From NCBI GenBank assembly GCA_950295325.1, contig OX485806.1, positions 15,564,001-15,628,000 of the forward strand: a stretch of 64,000 nucleotides of DNA, written 5' to 3'. The position numbers were made by a program, and so were the translations under genes. This DNA comes from Polytrichum commune. Its lineage: Eukaryota; Streptophyta; Polytrichopsida; Polytrichales; Polytrichaceae. How positions within the stretch are numbered: the first letter of the stretch is position 1; every line of letters begins with the position of its first letter. The notes under the pieces were generated by a model. That model was given only the letters and a program-made list of their open reading frames with translations, made no database searches and was not told the origin of the DNA. Shown here piece after piece: positions 1 to 12,199 of this stretch.

Positions 1-2380
1 CATGACGTAGAATACAAAATAAAGTTTCCAACGATTCAAACGAGTTCCCGATGATAAAATCAACGTTCCCATTTAGAGTTCCATTCAAGTTCGTGATTAT
101 CACTGGTACTTCATCGATGTCCTAACATTCTATCGCGTTGCAACTTCTCCCCGCTTTACACCTATCCTACTCTGTCGAATTCAATACACATAATTTAATC
201 GTGTTGCACCTGCAGATGTTATATGCTCAATGTTGTATTTACACATTGTCAGCTCCTCGCATTTGTTGTCATTGCTCAAATTGATTGTCTTAGCAAACTC
301 TTCAAGCATTGCGAACCTTCAATCCATAATTACTATAGTCTGCTCAACACTTTCATTAACCTCAATCCAACAGTGTCTGGGGAGATTTTTGGGCAGAATT
401 GGCCGAGATCCTAGTGTTTCCAAGTCCAACCGGTTACATGTTGACATCTTCTGGTTTGTCTTCATTAATTTGAAGTATATTCTATAATTTCCTCTAAATT
501 ATGAGTACTTTTCCTGTAGTCTTAAACTTCAACCAGTTTTTCCTCAACCTGAAGTGGTTCATCTGTAACCAGCGGTCGGTTCTCCCCGTTCATTCCAAGT
601 CACGTTGGAGATTCTAGAGAACACGAACTTATTTCATTGGACAATTAGTTTTTGTGTGCAGCAATCTGCTGGATTCATGTGAATTTCATCAGAAAATTGT
701 GATCACCTGGGATATATTCATCAAACCAAACTGGCACAACACCAAAGGCATCAAATCCTTACATATCCGTGGCCAAATGTGACAGATTACAAGGGCGCAA
801 CCTACTGGAGGCAAGATCAACAAGGGAGCCTCACTCTCTTCATCACCAGAACTCTCAGGCTCCTGCGACTCAGCTGGATCTTCTTCCTGGTGTCTCTGTT
901 CGCATTCACCTCAGATAACCAAACTCAAAAAATGCCATTTTGAGTATTGACACCCCCGGCAAAGTACAATGTGATGAATCCCACTGTGATGAAGACATTG
1001 TTACTCAGTATTTGTAGACTTATTCATAGAAAGTATTAGCTAGAACAACATCAAAAACCTAAGTTAAGCCTCACAACTAACCAAGACTTGCAGATGCAAC
1101 CTCAACACAAATACAACTTGACAGATGCCACTAACCAAGACTCATCACAAACTCAAACTAATGGAGCAGAGCACATTCAGACTCAAACTAATGGAAATAC
1201 AAGTAGGGTTTACTCACAAACGAGAGGCAACATAGTAGAAGAGGAGAGGCAAAACTGTGTAAGATGAGAGGCACCAGGCACTAAACAGCTCCTGCTAGCT
1301 TTGTTTATATGCTCTCTCTAATTAGGGTTTTGGCCAACTTAACAAGCCACCTTAACGATTCTGAGAAGTAACCAGCTGAAGTTCAAGACATCAGGGAAAT
1401 TCTTGACACCAAATCAATGCGGATCTCCATGCTGCACACTATCAATCTAAGTGACTGTAAGTTCATTCCTGGCTTCATGATTCAGTGCACCCAAAATTCC
1501 TCCCAAGATTCTCAATAATTCTGCCGGCATCTGCTTTTTCCTGTGGACATCCAAAGGAGCGACTGGCTCGGAGATTCGGACAGATTACTTCGGCGATTCG
1601 GACAAATTATAGAATGTCCCTAAACAAAACTGCCGTATACGATTATGGCTCTCCAACAAGGAGTCAATCAATGCATTCGCCTGTAAGAGCCATGTTCACG
1701 AAATTCTGAAAGAGTCTCCACAAAAGCTAAGCCGCACTCAGCCTACCCATGCTAAGCCAGGTGAACAAACCGTGGTAACCAAAAAGAAAGAATGGCGCAC
1801 TTAGCAGTCCTCCTCCACACACGAACCACAGCAAATGGGCTAGGTAGCGAGGAGCAAAACTCCGACCCCTGCCGCATGTGGAAGCCGGGCTGCAACGTCT
1901 CAAAACCCTGACGGGCCCGCTCTGTTTGGTAAAATCCATGGTCAAACGCGTTTTGAAGGTCTCTCACACCTTGAAAGGAGTCTAGGTCCACGTCTTTTTT
2001 AGATGTTGCTGACGGGTGGGCTTTTTGATTATCCACGGGATAAGGGAGAATCACCTATGGATAACTCAAATAACTTAGCCACAATCTGGAGAGCAAAACT
2101 AAAGATTATAATAACCTAGAACCCAAATGCAAACCATAACAAGAATGGATATGAATACCATATGACAACCATGGATGACATAAATTGAATTGAACTACTA
2201 TTCATTTTTTCTCTGAACCTCAAAGCCCTCTTTTGTACATACACCTTTACTTCAAAATTCTTATAGCCTTTCTAAATGTACAAACTAAAGAAAAATAGTA
2301 CCACTCCCTTACATATGTCATGTACACTAATGCCTCAAATAATACCTCTTCTTACACTCACATTAGTTCGTGTGTGATAT
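1..2380. other. Intergenic, no gene recognised (apart from the repeat at 365-600)
   Basis: Mixed AT-rich sequence without a convincing exon chain on either strand. Short ORFs at 1,485-1,709 (+) and 1,752-2,054 (-) have no recognisable domain and no splice partners. The part near 2,200-2,918 lies downstream of the ICME stop codon and probably includes that gene's 3' UTR. Confidence 0.5.
365..600 (+). repeat. Dispersed repeat family VI (plus-oriented copy)
   Basis: This segment reads like 31,945-32,175 in the same order: a stretch ending in GATTTTTGGGCA, then GAGATCCT..TGTTT, CAAGTCCA, TTACATGTTGAC, CTTCATTAATTTG or its equivalent, and TTTTCCTG.AGTC. Minus-oriented relatives lie near 37,520-37,750, 38,100-38,250, 42,895-43,225 and 62,635-62,850. 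It is an interspersed non-coding repeat. I see no protein-coding capacity in it, and the small ORFs here are not conserved between copies. The transposon class is unknown. Confidence 0.6.
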
Positions 2381-2918
2381 GAAGAGTCCAGCCCCCGGGT
2401 GCACAATCACTTGCAAAAACCATAAGAGATAGACATAGGTAAGATGGAAAACAACCAAGCGAGATGATTATGTTCCACAACTGATATAAAAATAGCCAAC
2501 AATGTCAAATTGTTGAGGCCAAATTGACATCCATATATATCCAGGTTTAAAATCATCAATATGAAAATAATCTTCGATCATTAATCAGCATTATGGCTCC
2601 TGATTTAGTAGTTCACCCTTTACAGTACTTTTCAGCTGACAAAAACCAGTGGCCCCAGCTTGCTTGCTCACAAGGCACTCGTTTGCACATTGTGATGGAC
2701 ATCTGGCTTTTGCTCAGAGAACAACCCTAACCTACAGATAAATGTGGTCTGCAATCTGGAGGATGCAAAACCCAAAGAGATTTTAGTCAATCAAAAGAAT
2801 GTGGGTTGATAATTACTGCCACCCTAACACTAACTTCTATGCAGCAATATTTTACTGTGTTCAGATTGATAGCCAGACTTGCATCATGGTGACTTGGGTT
2901 TCACCGGTGCTCCTGCTT

Positions 2919-5900
2919 TTAAAAAGGACTGATTTTATGTGCAAGTTGCAGTAAGATTTCAGGAACCAAGCGACGACGTAAATATTGTTCATCTTCTGCT
3001 CGGGCTTCTTCATCATGTGCATGAACCACAGCCAGAATGTCCGCCAACAATGCATCCCTACCCCCTCGCATAGGGTCCTGCATGTGCAAACAGGTTCAAT
3101 TCTGTAAAGGATGACTGGGCACAAATGGGAAACTTGCATCTCTCAGGCCACCAGATTTCCAAAGTCAACTGCTTAAAGGCAAAGCTTGTGCTTTGTTCAT
3201 TTATATCTTCAGTGAAATTTATGCACTTGATTGAAATTTTGAATCTCAATATGATAAGTGGTTATATTAGATTTCAAAAACAACCAGTGCAATAGATAAC
3301 ATATATCTTCTCACTCTTGCACACTAAGATCCATAAAAAGCAAGAAATCAATCTTAGCATGAGTGTTTCACATCTCTAAGTTGAAAACAGTAGATGAACA
3401 TATCACAGATTTTACAAGATCGTACTTATTAAAGACACCATGCAGATACCTGTAAAAATAAGTCTGTGTGCGATTTGCCTGGGTATAAGACTGTGTTTAC
3501 CCTTGCCCCAACCATTTTCAAAGTGGCCGCAAATTCAACACTACAAAACCAAGTACAAAATCATTGTGAGGATAAGAATACCAATAGAGTACTGAACATT
3601 TCAATAATCCTGTACAGCCAGCAACTCAGTCTAGATCTTTTCATTTCCTCTGAAATTTGTGATGCACCTTAATTGAAAGGACTTGTGTTATGAACTTAAA
3701 AACCATACTGACACTATCTGAGCTCACGTCTATGAAAATGCGACAAGTACATTACATAACACAAGTGGAGATATTACATGAGGTGTCAAGAAGTATATCT
3801 CTTTGTCCTCTATTTTCATGTAACGGGTATCTATTATAAGCCTTTAAATTATCAAAGCTCAAAACATGAAGTACCTGGCTTCGTGTGGAATAGAATAATC
3901 AGCTGTGCCATGAAACAAAGTGATTGGAGGTAACACAGGCACTGCCTCCTTAAACGATGGATTCATAATCATGTGCATTGGGGAATAAAGTGGCATTGAC
4001 TCCTCTCCCTCCATTATACTGCAATCCTCCAAAATGAACAATTATTCAGCACCCAGCACATAAACTTCATAACTGTGACAGTGTCAAATACATACCACCT
4101 TTGAAGTCTAGGGACCCTGCTTTGCAATCCTTAAATGTTATGAAGGGGTTTTCCATTATTAGATGAACTAGATGATAAGTCTTACAATAGATGCATCTAA
4201 AAGAATAGTAAGTCGTATAGAATGATCAACACATATATGCGGTTAATATCCTGAATGACCTTATCAAATCAAATACATGAAGCAAGAAATTCAGATCTTC
4301 ATAGATTGGTTCAGATCTGGTTCAATCAATATCACCAATCCGATCGCTTCTGACACTTACGATTACCAAAGTCATGTGGTACGACCCTGCAACACATTTG
4401 CATCCTAGACTGTCTACATGTCTATCTCACAGTATGAATTATAACTAGCTGTGTCCACATGTCTCCCACTTGATTACACAATTGCAAACACTGGATGACA
4501 AAGCAGAACGAGGTTAATGAGGTTTTAGTAAGTCTGACTCATGGTACCGGAAGAAGATAGATTTATAAAGGCCCCGCTGATGAAAATGCTCTGCAAGATC
4601 CACTAGGTTGTACCTGCTCCCAAAGCAACCCAATTTTATTATTACTGAGCCATAAAGACACAAACCCAAGTAGCACTCCTTGAATGGCAATCCAAGAGGT
4701 CCAGTTGAATGACAGATCTGTGGTCAGCAAAGGTAGCATACTGTTAACAGACCACCTGAATTCAGACATAATCAGAAAGACTTAGGAAAATAATCGCAAT
4801 GCCATTCATCAAGCCATTTTATTGAAGGGACAAACTAGTATAAACTCACCCTCCTGAAATAGCCAGATAGCCATTTATTTGAGATGATCTCCAAGAAAGT
4901 TTGGCAGGGTCCTCTGTTACTTGTTTCACTGCTTGCTTCAATAAAGCACAAGTTGCCAGGTGTGCACCTGCAGATTGCCCAGCTAGAAAGATCCTGCTCA
5001 AGAATAAAAAGAAGTCATTGTAAAAAAAGGTTCAGGGAAAGCTTTCTATACAATACGTTAGGTATGCAAGGACAGAAGTTTTAAATCAAGTACTCAGAGC
5101 AATCAGGGGAACCACATGAAAATATGTGCACACCAAACTCAACTTGCAAGGTCATATGGCTGGAATGTCAAAAGAAGAAAAGGAAAAGGAAATTTGGATC
5201 AAAAAGAACTACTGTAGCAGCTAAGCTGATTAACTTACAGGTTTGGATCACCACCAAAATCTGCAACACTTCGACATAAATAGCCTATCCCAGTGGAAAC
5301 ATCTGAAACCATGTCACTGATGCAGCCTTGTGGGAAATTTCTGGAAAAAAGGATCATCATATTAACACTTAGCATTCTGTCATATACCATTTGGATTCAA
5401 TAGCACAAGTATATTAATATCCAAGCATACGTAGGTCTAGTCAGATTCATTTTGTTTTTTCGTTGTTTCACACCTCCTCATCTGATTGAAGAAAAGTGAA
5501 CCAACCATGGGCATAGATGTAACACAGATAAATACACAAAATGACACAAAAATGAAGGAATTTATACATTGTGCACATTGACATCCCGCACCCACCAATA
5601 TAAGCAACTCCAAAACCAGAAGAGGAAGTAGAAGCACCTATAATCAACACATGCCACGATGATATTCCGATCAACAAGCTGCTGAGCTAATAGTGTACCC
5701 CAAGCCTTATACCTGCCACATTCCTCCCAGTTGCTTAATTTACATCACCCATCATAAAGCCACAAGAGTCGAAGAGAGAAATAGCCACACAAAAAAAAGT
5801 CCATATAAAAGAGTGAGTCTTACCCAATGATCCAAGCACCACCTGTCACAAAAATTACGACAGGCCTTGATTTGTGAGTCATTGGAGGCAAATACAAGTC

Positions 5901-7429
5901 GAACCTGTTCATCATTGCCCAAAAGACACATAGATTATGAGGAAGTCCACAAATGTACGGGATCGATTCCACAAACTAGATATCTTCTTTTGACTGGTAC
6001 CAAGATATCTAAAACAAGGTCTTAGATAATGTGGAGTGGCCACATATTCAATATCAACACCTTAAATACAAGAAACTCCTACAAGGCTAGTCAAGATATG
6101 TAAGATCACAAGATAAGCACAATAACCTACTACAGCAGGACAGTGGAATGTACAGTGACAGATTTTACCTGTTGCGAGGTAGATCTCCATAAACAAAGCT
6201 GCGGTGAACACACTTGGCAAAGAAGTAATAATATCCAACTGCAAGTATACAAAAGAGTGGATTAGCAAGAGTCTTTGTGATACACTAAGTCCAAATTGTA
6301 GTGAGACATTAAGGCCCACTTCACACATGAGACTGAAGGCCTGTGACCATTGCAATCTAAGATATCCCATTGGTCGAAAAGGCCACAACTGTCCAAGTTC
6401 ACTTCACACTAGAAGGTGAAGGTGAAGGCACAAATTATCATGGATGAAAGTCTACATGGATTCCTACATGGCAGACTATAAACAATGTTTCATGGTCTGC
6501 AAAAATTTGCATCAGGCCCACCTCCAAGGGGCAGGCCTCACACAGATTCTAGCAGACCATGTCAGTTTGTACAAAAATGGCTTTCCCATTTCTCATAGTC
6601 AGCCTTTGGATGAGAGTCAAGGACCCTCACAATTACAGGATCCCAGCCCTTGGCTTGTGTGTGAAGTGGCCCTTACAATTGTCCCAAAGGTATTCTTCAA
6701 CTTAAATAAACAACAAACTATTAAGGCATGAGGTCACACAACAATTGAGCAAGACTCACCTTGAATAAATCCAGGCATAAGAAAGAGGGCATACAAACTG
6801 AGTCGTATAAACTTGCTTATCCATCGTGTTCCAACTCTGTTCTTGAGAATAGACATCAATATATCATCTCAGCATTAGAGTATGTATAATAACACACAAT
6901 TGGTCCAGAAATTTTATCCGTAACTAGGGAATATTAAGCAAATAACCCTGTAGAGAGGGGATCCTAGGCAGATTTCTGACATCTTATAACAGAAGAAGCA
7001 GACACACCGAGGGAAAGAGGAAGAAAGAGGATGGCATGTCACAAAACAACTGTCAACAACTGGATGCTTGTGTAGTCTGATAAAACTGACAACAGAGTTC
7101 AATTAGATAACAGTGTATTCAAAGGGAGGCTGAGGAAACAAAACAGTGGTATGAGAATGCATTTGAAAGAAAGTGAAAGAAGACTCTTACCCAAGCAACC
7201 ACAGCAGAGTAAGGGCTAGCCGTGTCACCAAGTAAGTTTCGCTGGCTGCATGTTGTACATCGTTCGACAGCTTCCTTAGAGAACCTTCATGATGAGGACT
7301 TTCGCAACTAAGGAGCGATGGATCTGAGAAGGCCCTTCTCTGCCGATATTCTACTCCAGAAAGAGGAGACTGTTCAACAATATGCACATTCATAAGATCT
7401 CTCTCCAACACTAAGAATATGTTGCCCAT
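2919..7429 (-). CDS. ICME: Isoprenylcysteine alpha-carbonyl methylesterase (ICME-type alpha/beta hydrolase), 11 coding exons
   Basis: ICME hydrolyses the methyl ester on isoprenylated C-terminal cysteines. It reverses the ICMT reaction at ER/Golgi membranes, and in Arabidopsis it affects ABA signalling. Minus-strand exons are 7429-7191, 6836-6760, 6238-6169, 5904-5824, 5712-5638, 5340-5239, 4993-4850, 4613-4548, 4018-3875, 3540-3450 and 3077-2919. All have GT/AG borders and matching phases, and they give a 415-aa protein, close to the ~427 aa I recall for Arabidopsis. Visible features are a hydrophobic segment in exon 2 ([16 protein letters not shown]), oxyanion-hole GGAW at 150-153, nucleophile elbow GQSAG (Ser222), Asp325 in HGTADYS, His357 in GKSHTD, and the conserved C-terminus [17 protein letters not shown]. 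The start at 7429 is the first ATG after an acceptor. A GC-rich upstream exon is possible (see 9013-9273). The exon 4613-4548 is only 66 nt and fits the family exactly. Confidence 0.93.
6311..6674. mobile_element. MITE-like element in an ICME intron, TIR AAGGSCCACTTCACACA
   Basis: It begins AAGGCCCACTTCACACA and ends with the reverse complement of AAGGGCCACTTCACACACA. It lies inside the ICME intron 6239-6759. Related pieces occur at 9,720-9,805 and 11,818-11,942, in opposite orientation; the internal segment GACCATTGCA..CTAAGATATC at 6,345 matches 11,883-11,912 on the other strand. There is no coding capacity. I could not identify a clean target-site duplication, so the exact ends are approximate. 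Confidence 0.65.
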
Positions 7430-7789
7430 ACCTGATGCAGGCAATGTGAGAGTTTGTAAATAGTTACAATGGTCATTGTCATTTCACAACAGTGCCTCAA
7501 TCAATCTTCTCCCTATCCTTGTGTCAGGAGTTTCTGATATTCTGAGGTTTTAATTGGCAGGTTTTGATGGCAATGAGCTTACAAACAGTTTCATCAAAAG
7601 TAATTTCAGATATGGTATTCTCAACAACCCTCTCCTTTCTAGAGTGAATCCTGAGGTTGAATGGCATGGGCAATTTCGAGCAGTCTTTGTTATTGCGCTG
7701 GCAAAGCTTCAACCTGATTTTCATCCCCTCGACAAACATTATGGATTCCTGGAGCAGAAACCCTTTCAGCTTACTTTCGGCTTCTTATG

Positions 7790-8975
7790 AATACATGAAG
7801 GTTCTATTGCCTCAGCAAAGCCTGATCGACAGAGATATTCCGAGAACAAAAGAGAAAGGAATCTCCTGAGATTTTGCACTGTGAATTTGAGAGAGGACCT
7901 ATGTGCCCTTGTCAGCAGGACAGTACACTGAAATAGAATCGAGAATTTCGTAACCACTGGATGAAAAACTAAACCAATGGACAGACAGACTTCTCCATTT
8001 CCTCAGCACAGGATGACCGACGGGGAGAAATTGGGGTCGGTAAAAGGGAAGCCTCAGGGGATGTAGCATTGTGATTTCGAGAGTAAAATTCTGAGACCTT
8101 GTCTCGGGAAGAAATGTACGTCAACCTCTGAAATAATAGAATGATTGACAGTGTATAATCACATCCACTTCCTTCAACTCGATGTTTCCAAAGTAGGAAA
8201 CTGGAAAGGATCGAGACTTGCATTCTCAAAGAATGAAGGATAAATAGGCACAAATTCCACTACATAGGGATAACGAAGTACATTGCAGCAACGAAACTGT
8301 GAGACCGCCTCAGCAAGACCTGATCGACTGGGACATTCTAAACTCAAAAAAGAAGTAATCGTCCTGAAATTCAAGATCGTATTTGTCCGCCCTTGTATGA
8401 GTGAAGAAGGTTACTCTGTAATCTCAGAGACATTAGTACGATCCCAATTATTTTGCACATAGCTCGACTGATCTTTCCAGTGATAGTTTTCCAAGTCGGA
8501 ACATCGCAAAAGCATGGCACGCTCTTCATAATCCTCAAATTTATGAGATGACTATTCTAAACTCAAAGAACGAAAGGTATAATCAACACTGTAAAATCGA
8601 GAGCACAAATCTACGCCATTGCTTGAGGTTAACAAAGTGAAGAAGGCTGCACTGTAATCTCAGAGACATCATTAGCATGATCACACCACTTCTTTTGCAC
8701 ATAGCTCGACCGATGTTTCCACTGGAAACATACCAAGTCCAAGCATCGCAAAAACCACGGCATGCTCTTCCTCTGTAATCCTCGACACTGCAAAGGCGAG
8801 AGCATAATTCTGTGTCCTTGTTTGAGGACAACAAAAGTGAAGAATCCTATCCTATGATCTCCAAGACAACATTAACATGATCGCCACTTAATTTGCACAA
8901 AGCTCGACCGACCTCTCCATCCACTGGATACCTTCCAAGTCGGAACATCGCAAAAAGCACGGCACGCACTTGCAC
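7790..8975. repeat. Degenerate tandem repeat, unit about 200-250 bp
   Basis: The landmark string TTTTGCACATAGCTCGAC recurs near 8,451 and 8,693 and in altered form near 8,890. Each time it is followed by CCAAGTC.GAACATCGCAAAA and GGCA.GCTCTTC-like words. A second landmark, CTGTAATCTCAGAGACAT, recurs near 8,415 and 8,655. Weaker copies around 7,800-7,960 and 8,010-8,110 share the CAGCAA..CCTGATCGAC and GAGAG words. The array lies upstream of the first resolved ICME exon, in the presumed first intron. It is non-coding; the short minus-strand ORFs in it are shadows. Confidence 0.6.
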
Positions 8976-9012
8976 CATCCTCAAATTCACACAAGCTCTC
9001 GTCTCCCATCTC

Positions 9013-9273
9013 TCAGCACGAGGAGTGAAAAAACCATACCCGCTGCACATGCCAGCTCCCGCTTCTCAGCATGTCAGGCTCCCCACGCGGAAGAATGTGG
9101 CCATCGACGAACGACAACGCCGGCCCTGGTACGACGCCGCGGTCGATGTCCACGACCATGTCGACCTCCGAGGCCTCGCTGATCTCCGACGTCCCGGCTC
9201 CCCCGTCGCTGTCTCCTGGCGGCAGTTTGCTATACTGCGGTCCACCTCCTGCGCGCCCCGAAGTGGACAACAT
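9013..9273 (-). CDS. Possible GC-rich upstream exon of ICME (unresolved)
   Basis: A GC-rich open frame on the minus strand starts with ATG at 9273 and reads a Ser/Gly/acidic-rich, probably disordered peptide. A good donor (CAGCGG before GTATGG) sits near 9,030. Plant ICME proteins have variable N-termini, so this could be the first exon. However, the donor is in phase 0, while the acceptor at 7432/7433 needs phase 1 to continue the ICME frame. Either a further small exon is missing, or this stretch is 5' leader or an upstream ORF and translation starts at 7429. Function is not claimed beyond proximity. Confidence 0.35.
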   Translation of the reverse strand: MLSTSGRAGGGPQYSKLPPGDSDGGAGTSEISEASEVDMVVDIDRGVVPGPALSFVDGHILPRGEPDMLRSGSWHVQRVWFFHSSC

Positions 9274-9275
9274 TC

Positions 9276-9600
9276 TTATTTACCTCCCTCCCTCCCTCCC
9301 TCCTCCCTCCCTCCCTCCCTCCCTCCTCCAGGCTACAACTAGTAAACCCTAATTCTCACCACCACTGCCATCTCCCGCCACTCTGCCCGCTCTCCTTCAA
9401 ATTCCGCGCCACATTCCGCGGCAACGTCCAGCTGACCCAGCCTCCAGCAGCGGCCATGTGCAAGACGCTCTCGTCTTGCAGCTGCGGCGGAGGATGGAAT
9501 GGCAAATTGCAACGTGCGCGACAAGCAGACGGCGGGGTCGGAGACGTAGACATTGCTCGTCGTTGAGCTTCGATAGAGTAGAGTAACGTAGAGTAGAGTA
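9276..9600. promoter_or_regulatory. GC-rich probable promoter/leader region upstream of ICME
   Basis: Composition rises sharply compared with the flanking AT-rich DNA. It contains a (CCCT)n pyrimidine tract at about 9,288-9,330 and a telo-box AAACCCTAA at 9,344-9,352. Telo-boxes are common in plant housekeeping promoters. No transcription start can be fixed from sequence alone. Confidence 0.4.
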
Positions 9601-9719
9601 GTAAGCTTCCCAATTCCTTTGGGTCGACTACCTGTTAGCTACTCTCTCGCTTCGTAGCACTCTTCTTCCCCCCCCCCGGGGATTAGGGAATAATGGTTTC
9701 TCCAGTGTTCCTTTAATTT

Positions 9720-10033
9720 AAAGGCCACTTCACACACTACCCAAGGGCCATAATCATCATGCAATTGTGAGGGCCCTTGGTTCTCATCCAAAGGCCATAC
9801 CACTGAGGGCCCGTTCACACGGCTCCCAAGTCCCAACATGGAGGCGAAGTCCTAACATAATTATCATTAAAATCGGATCTTTATTATTTTATACACAAAT
9901 ATTTGCAGGGTTTGGGTTGAGAGTTGGGTCTAGCTCTTTGCTTGACCCAACCCACAACCCAAGTCCCAAGTCCCAAGCCTCACTTTCAAACAATGTTGTC
10001 ATGTAGGCATCCATGTTAAAGTTGGGACTTAGG
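9720..10033. mobile_element. Left part of a MITE-like repeat (copy A), split by a later insertion
   Basis: From about 9,800 the sequence matches copy B at 11,930-12,195 step by step: CAAGTCCCAACAT.GAGGC, TTATTTTAT.CA, GTTGGGTCTAGCT, CAAGTCCCAAGCCTCAC, GTAGGCATCCATGT, and a final GACTTAGG. Copy A breaks off after CTTAGG at 10,033 and resumes at 11,320 with ACTTGGGACC. The terminal words (GTTCACAC, GTGTGAAGTGG) resemble those of the 6,311-6,674 element. Nothing in it codes. Confidence 0.6.
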
Positions 10034-11319
10034 GCCATGTACCGGTCCCGGTCCATTTTTTAAATGAGTGAGAAACGGGTGACATCATCCAAAAAATGAG
10101 TGATATCACCCATTTTATGAAGGAGTACTTCTATGTGGGGTGCCGGTTTATTTTGATTTCCTACTTTCTCACTAAATATGGTGAGTGATAAGACATGACA
10201 CTTTATGAAGGTGACTGGCAATGAAGGTCATCATCATTTAACTTTACATATTAGATTTGCACATCAATTTCCATACATTTACTAAATGAATTATAAATTA
10301 TGTGTTGTTGATATGCGTAGGTTGGTACTAATGTCATCTATGGAAATATGTAAATAAATATTATTATTATTATTATTTTAGTTGAAATTGTCATTGTACG
10401 TTGTTTATAAGTGATTTTTGATACATTTTTTTATTAAACCCGACAAGTAACATGGGCCATCATTAGTACATATTGACTAGAATTAAGATAACAGTAGTCT
10501 ACAATGAATTTAAAGTAAAAGCACATAGTTCATTATTTTTGCGTTAATAGATTTGCAAAAATAACATGCGATTATTTTGGATAAACTTAAGACAACCGGG
10601 CATGAGCCCCAGGAGTACTCCTCAAAAGAAAGGACTTGAAGAACAAAGTGACCTTTAGTACCCAAGGGTGTACCCAAGGTGACCGGCCGATCCGGTCACC
10701 AGAGCTTTCTAACCGGCACACGTCCTTCTTGTGACCGTTAGGACCGCCCGTCCTTTGGCACCGGTCCTTGCCACAACGTACAATGAGGGACACCCATCCA
10801 TGTGGGGTACCGGTCCTTGGGTGAGAGGGATGGGCACATGGCACCACCCTCTTTTCACTGACCCACCCATTTATTGGCTCTGTCTGTAGGACAGAGGCTA
10901 TGCATCAGCTTCTTCATTTCAAGAGCAAATTTCCTAACCACTTTGTGTTCACACTTGAACGTTACTTGTTCATGTTATTTTTGACCCACTTTATTTAATG
11001 TGAATGTTAACTATAGTTTATATACAAGTGCTCCCTAAAATGCATTGAAAGATATCTAGTTAACTATAGTTAGGCAGTTCTTGATTAGTTATTTCAAAAT
11101 TTTCAGGTGATAAATGAGTAGCTTCAATCCTTGACCTGTATTTGAGAAGAAGGTGCACAAAATCCAAGGAAGGTTTGGTATAGTGAATAGCCATGGATTG
11201 GCATGAGCAAAGTAATCAGCTACAATTGTAGTCTTTCATAGCAAAGGACAAAGCCTCACGGTTCTACCGTTTTCTTGTTTCTAAAAGAACGGACCAGGAC
11301 CGGTACATGGAACCTTGCC
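10034..11319. mobile_element. 1,286-bp TIR element nested in copy A, 6-bp TSD CTTAGG
   Basis: The ends carry an inverted repeat around CATGTACCGGTCC: CCATGTACCGG near 10,034 and the reverse complement of CCATGTACCGG near 11,300. The host repeat is interrupted exactly here. CTTAGG is present once in uninterrupted copy B (about 12,168) and on both sides of this insertion (10,028-10,033 and 11,320-11,325). This comparison gives the insertion boundaries and a 6-bp duplication. No transposase frame is visible, so it is non-autonomous. The superfamily is not assigned. Confidence 0.7.
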
Positions 11320-11558
11320 CTTAGGACTTGGGACCCCGTGTGAAGTGGTAAGTCCCAAATTCACCATGCTCTTCACGATTGAAATTGCATGGATTGACCT
11401 CGAGTGATTTGGGACTTAGGACTGGGGACCTCGTGTGAAACGACCCCGGCATGTTATGCCATAATTTGTGTAAAGCCTACCTCTTGGAGGTGGGCCTAAC
11501 GCAACTTCCAGGAGACCGTGAAACATTATTTATAATATGCCATCTAGGAATCTATGTA

Positions 11559-11787
11559 CTCCCTCCATCCCAAAATGATTGTCCTACCCCCTGGAGTTTT
11601 CTGTCTTAAATTTTATTATTGGAGATCAAATGTTTATTGATTTTGTTGATGCAAAAAATATGCCAAATAATTTGGTGTGCCAAACAATTTCTCCATCAAC
11701 AAAATCAATAAACAGTTGATCTCCGATAATTAAGTTTGGGACAAAAAAACTCTGGGGGGTAGAACAATCATTTTGGGATGGAGGGGG
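11559..11787. mobile_element. Stowaway-like MITE (Tc1/mariner type), TA target site
   Basis: It starts CTCCCTCCATCCCAAAATGA and ends with the reverse complement of CCCCCTCCATCCCAAAATGA, flanked by TA on both sides (11,557-11,558 and 11,788-11,789). The interior is also largely self-complementary (GGAGATCAA..GTTTATTGATTTTGTTGATG against its reverse complement), so the whole 229 bp can form a long hairpin. Terminus, length and TA target match the Stowaway family known from plant genomes. Confidence 0.85.
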
Positions 11788-11817
11788 TAGACTTTTTCAT
11801 CCATGATAATTTTTTTG

Positions 11818-12199
11818 GGCCCTTAGGCCTTCACCTTCTCGTGTGAAGTGAACTTGGAGAGTCTCAACCTTTTTGACCAATATTGAGATATCTTAGAATG
11901 CAATGGTCATGGGCTTTCGATCTCATGTATGAAGTGGCCCTTGGGAAGTCCCAACATAGAGGCAATGTCCCAACTTTTGAGCCTTGAGAAACCTTAAAAA
12001 TATTGTTGATATTCATCAAAGTCATCCTTTTGATTATTTTATGCAGAAATTTGCGATGCTTGTGTTGAAAGTTGGGTCTAGCTTTTGCTCCACCCAATTT
12101 TCAACACAAGTCCCAAGCCTCACCTCCCAAAAGTGTTGCCTTGCCATGTAGGCATCCATGTCATACTTGAGACTTAGGACTTGGGACCCCATATAAAGT
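11818..12199. mobile_element. MITE-like repeats: element end plus intact copy B
   Basis: 11,818-11,942 is an inverted relative of the left part of the 6,311-6,674 element. 11,938-12,199 is the uninterrupted relative of copy A at 9,800-10,033 plus 11,320-11,347. The short ORFs here (11,864-12,243, minus) are not genes. Confidence 0.55.

Noticed and set aside
4561-4769. [12 protein letters not shown].. as the ICME exon following ISGG
   Set aside because: It does not match the family, whereas 4,613-4,548 encodes the expected [16 protein letters not shown] segment with correct phases at both borders. The ORF is intron sequence.
8893-9352. Plus-strand ORFs of 149 and 93 aa in the GC-rich block
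   Set aside because: GC-rich DNA lacks stop codons in several frames. The sequence is Pro/Ser/Arg-rich, with no splice partner and no recognisable family.
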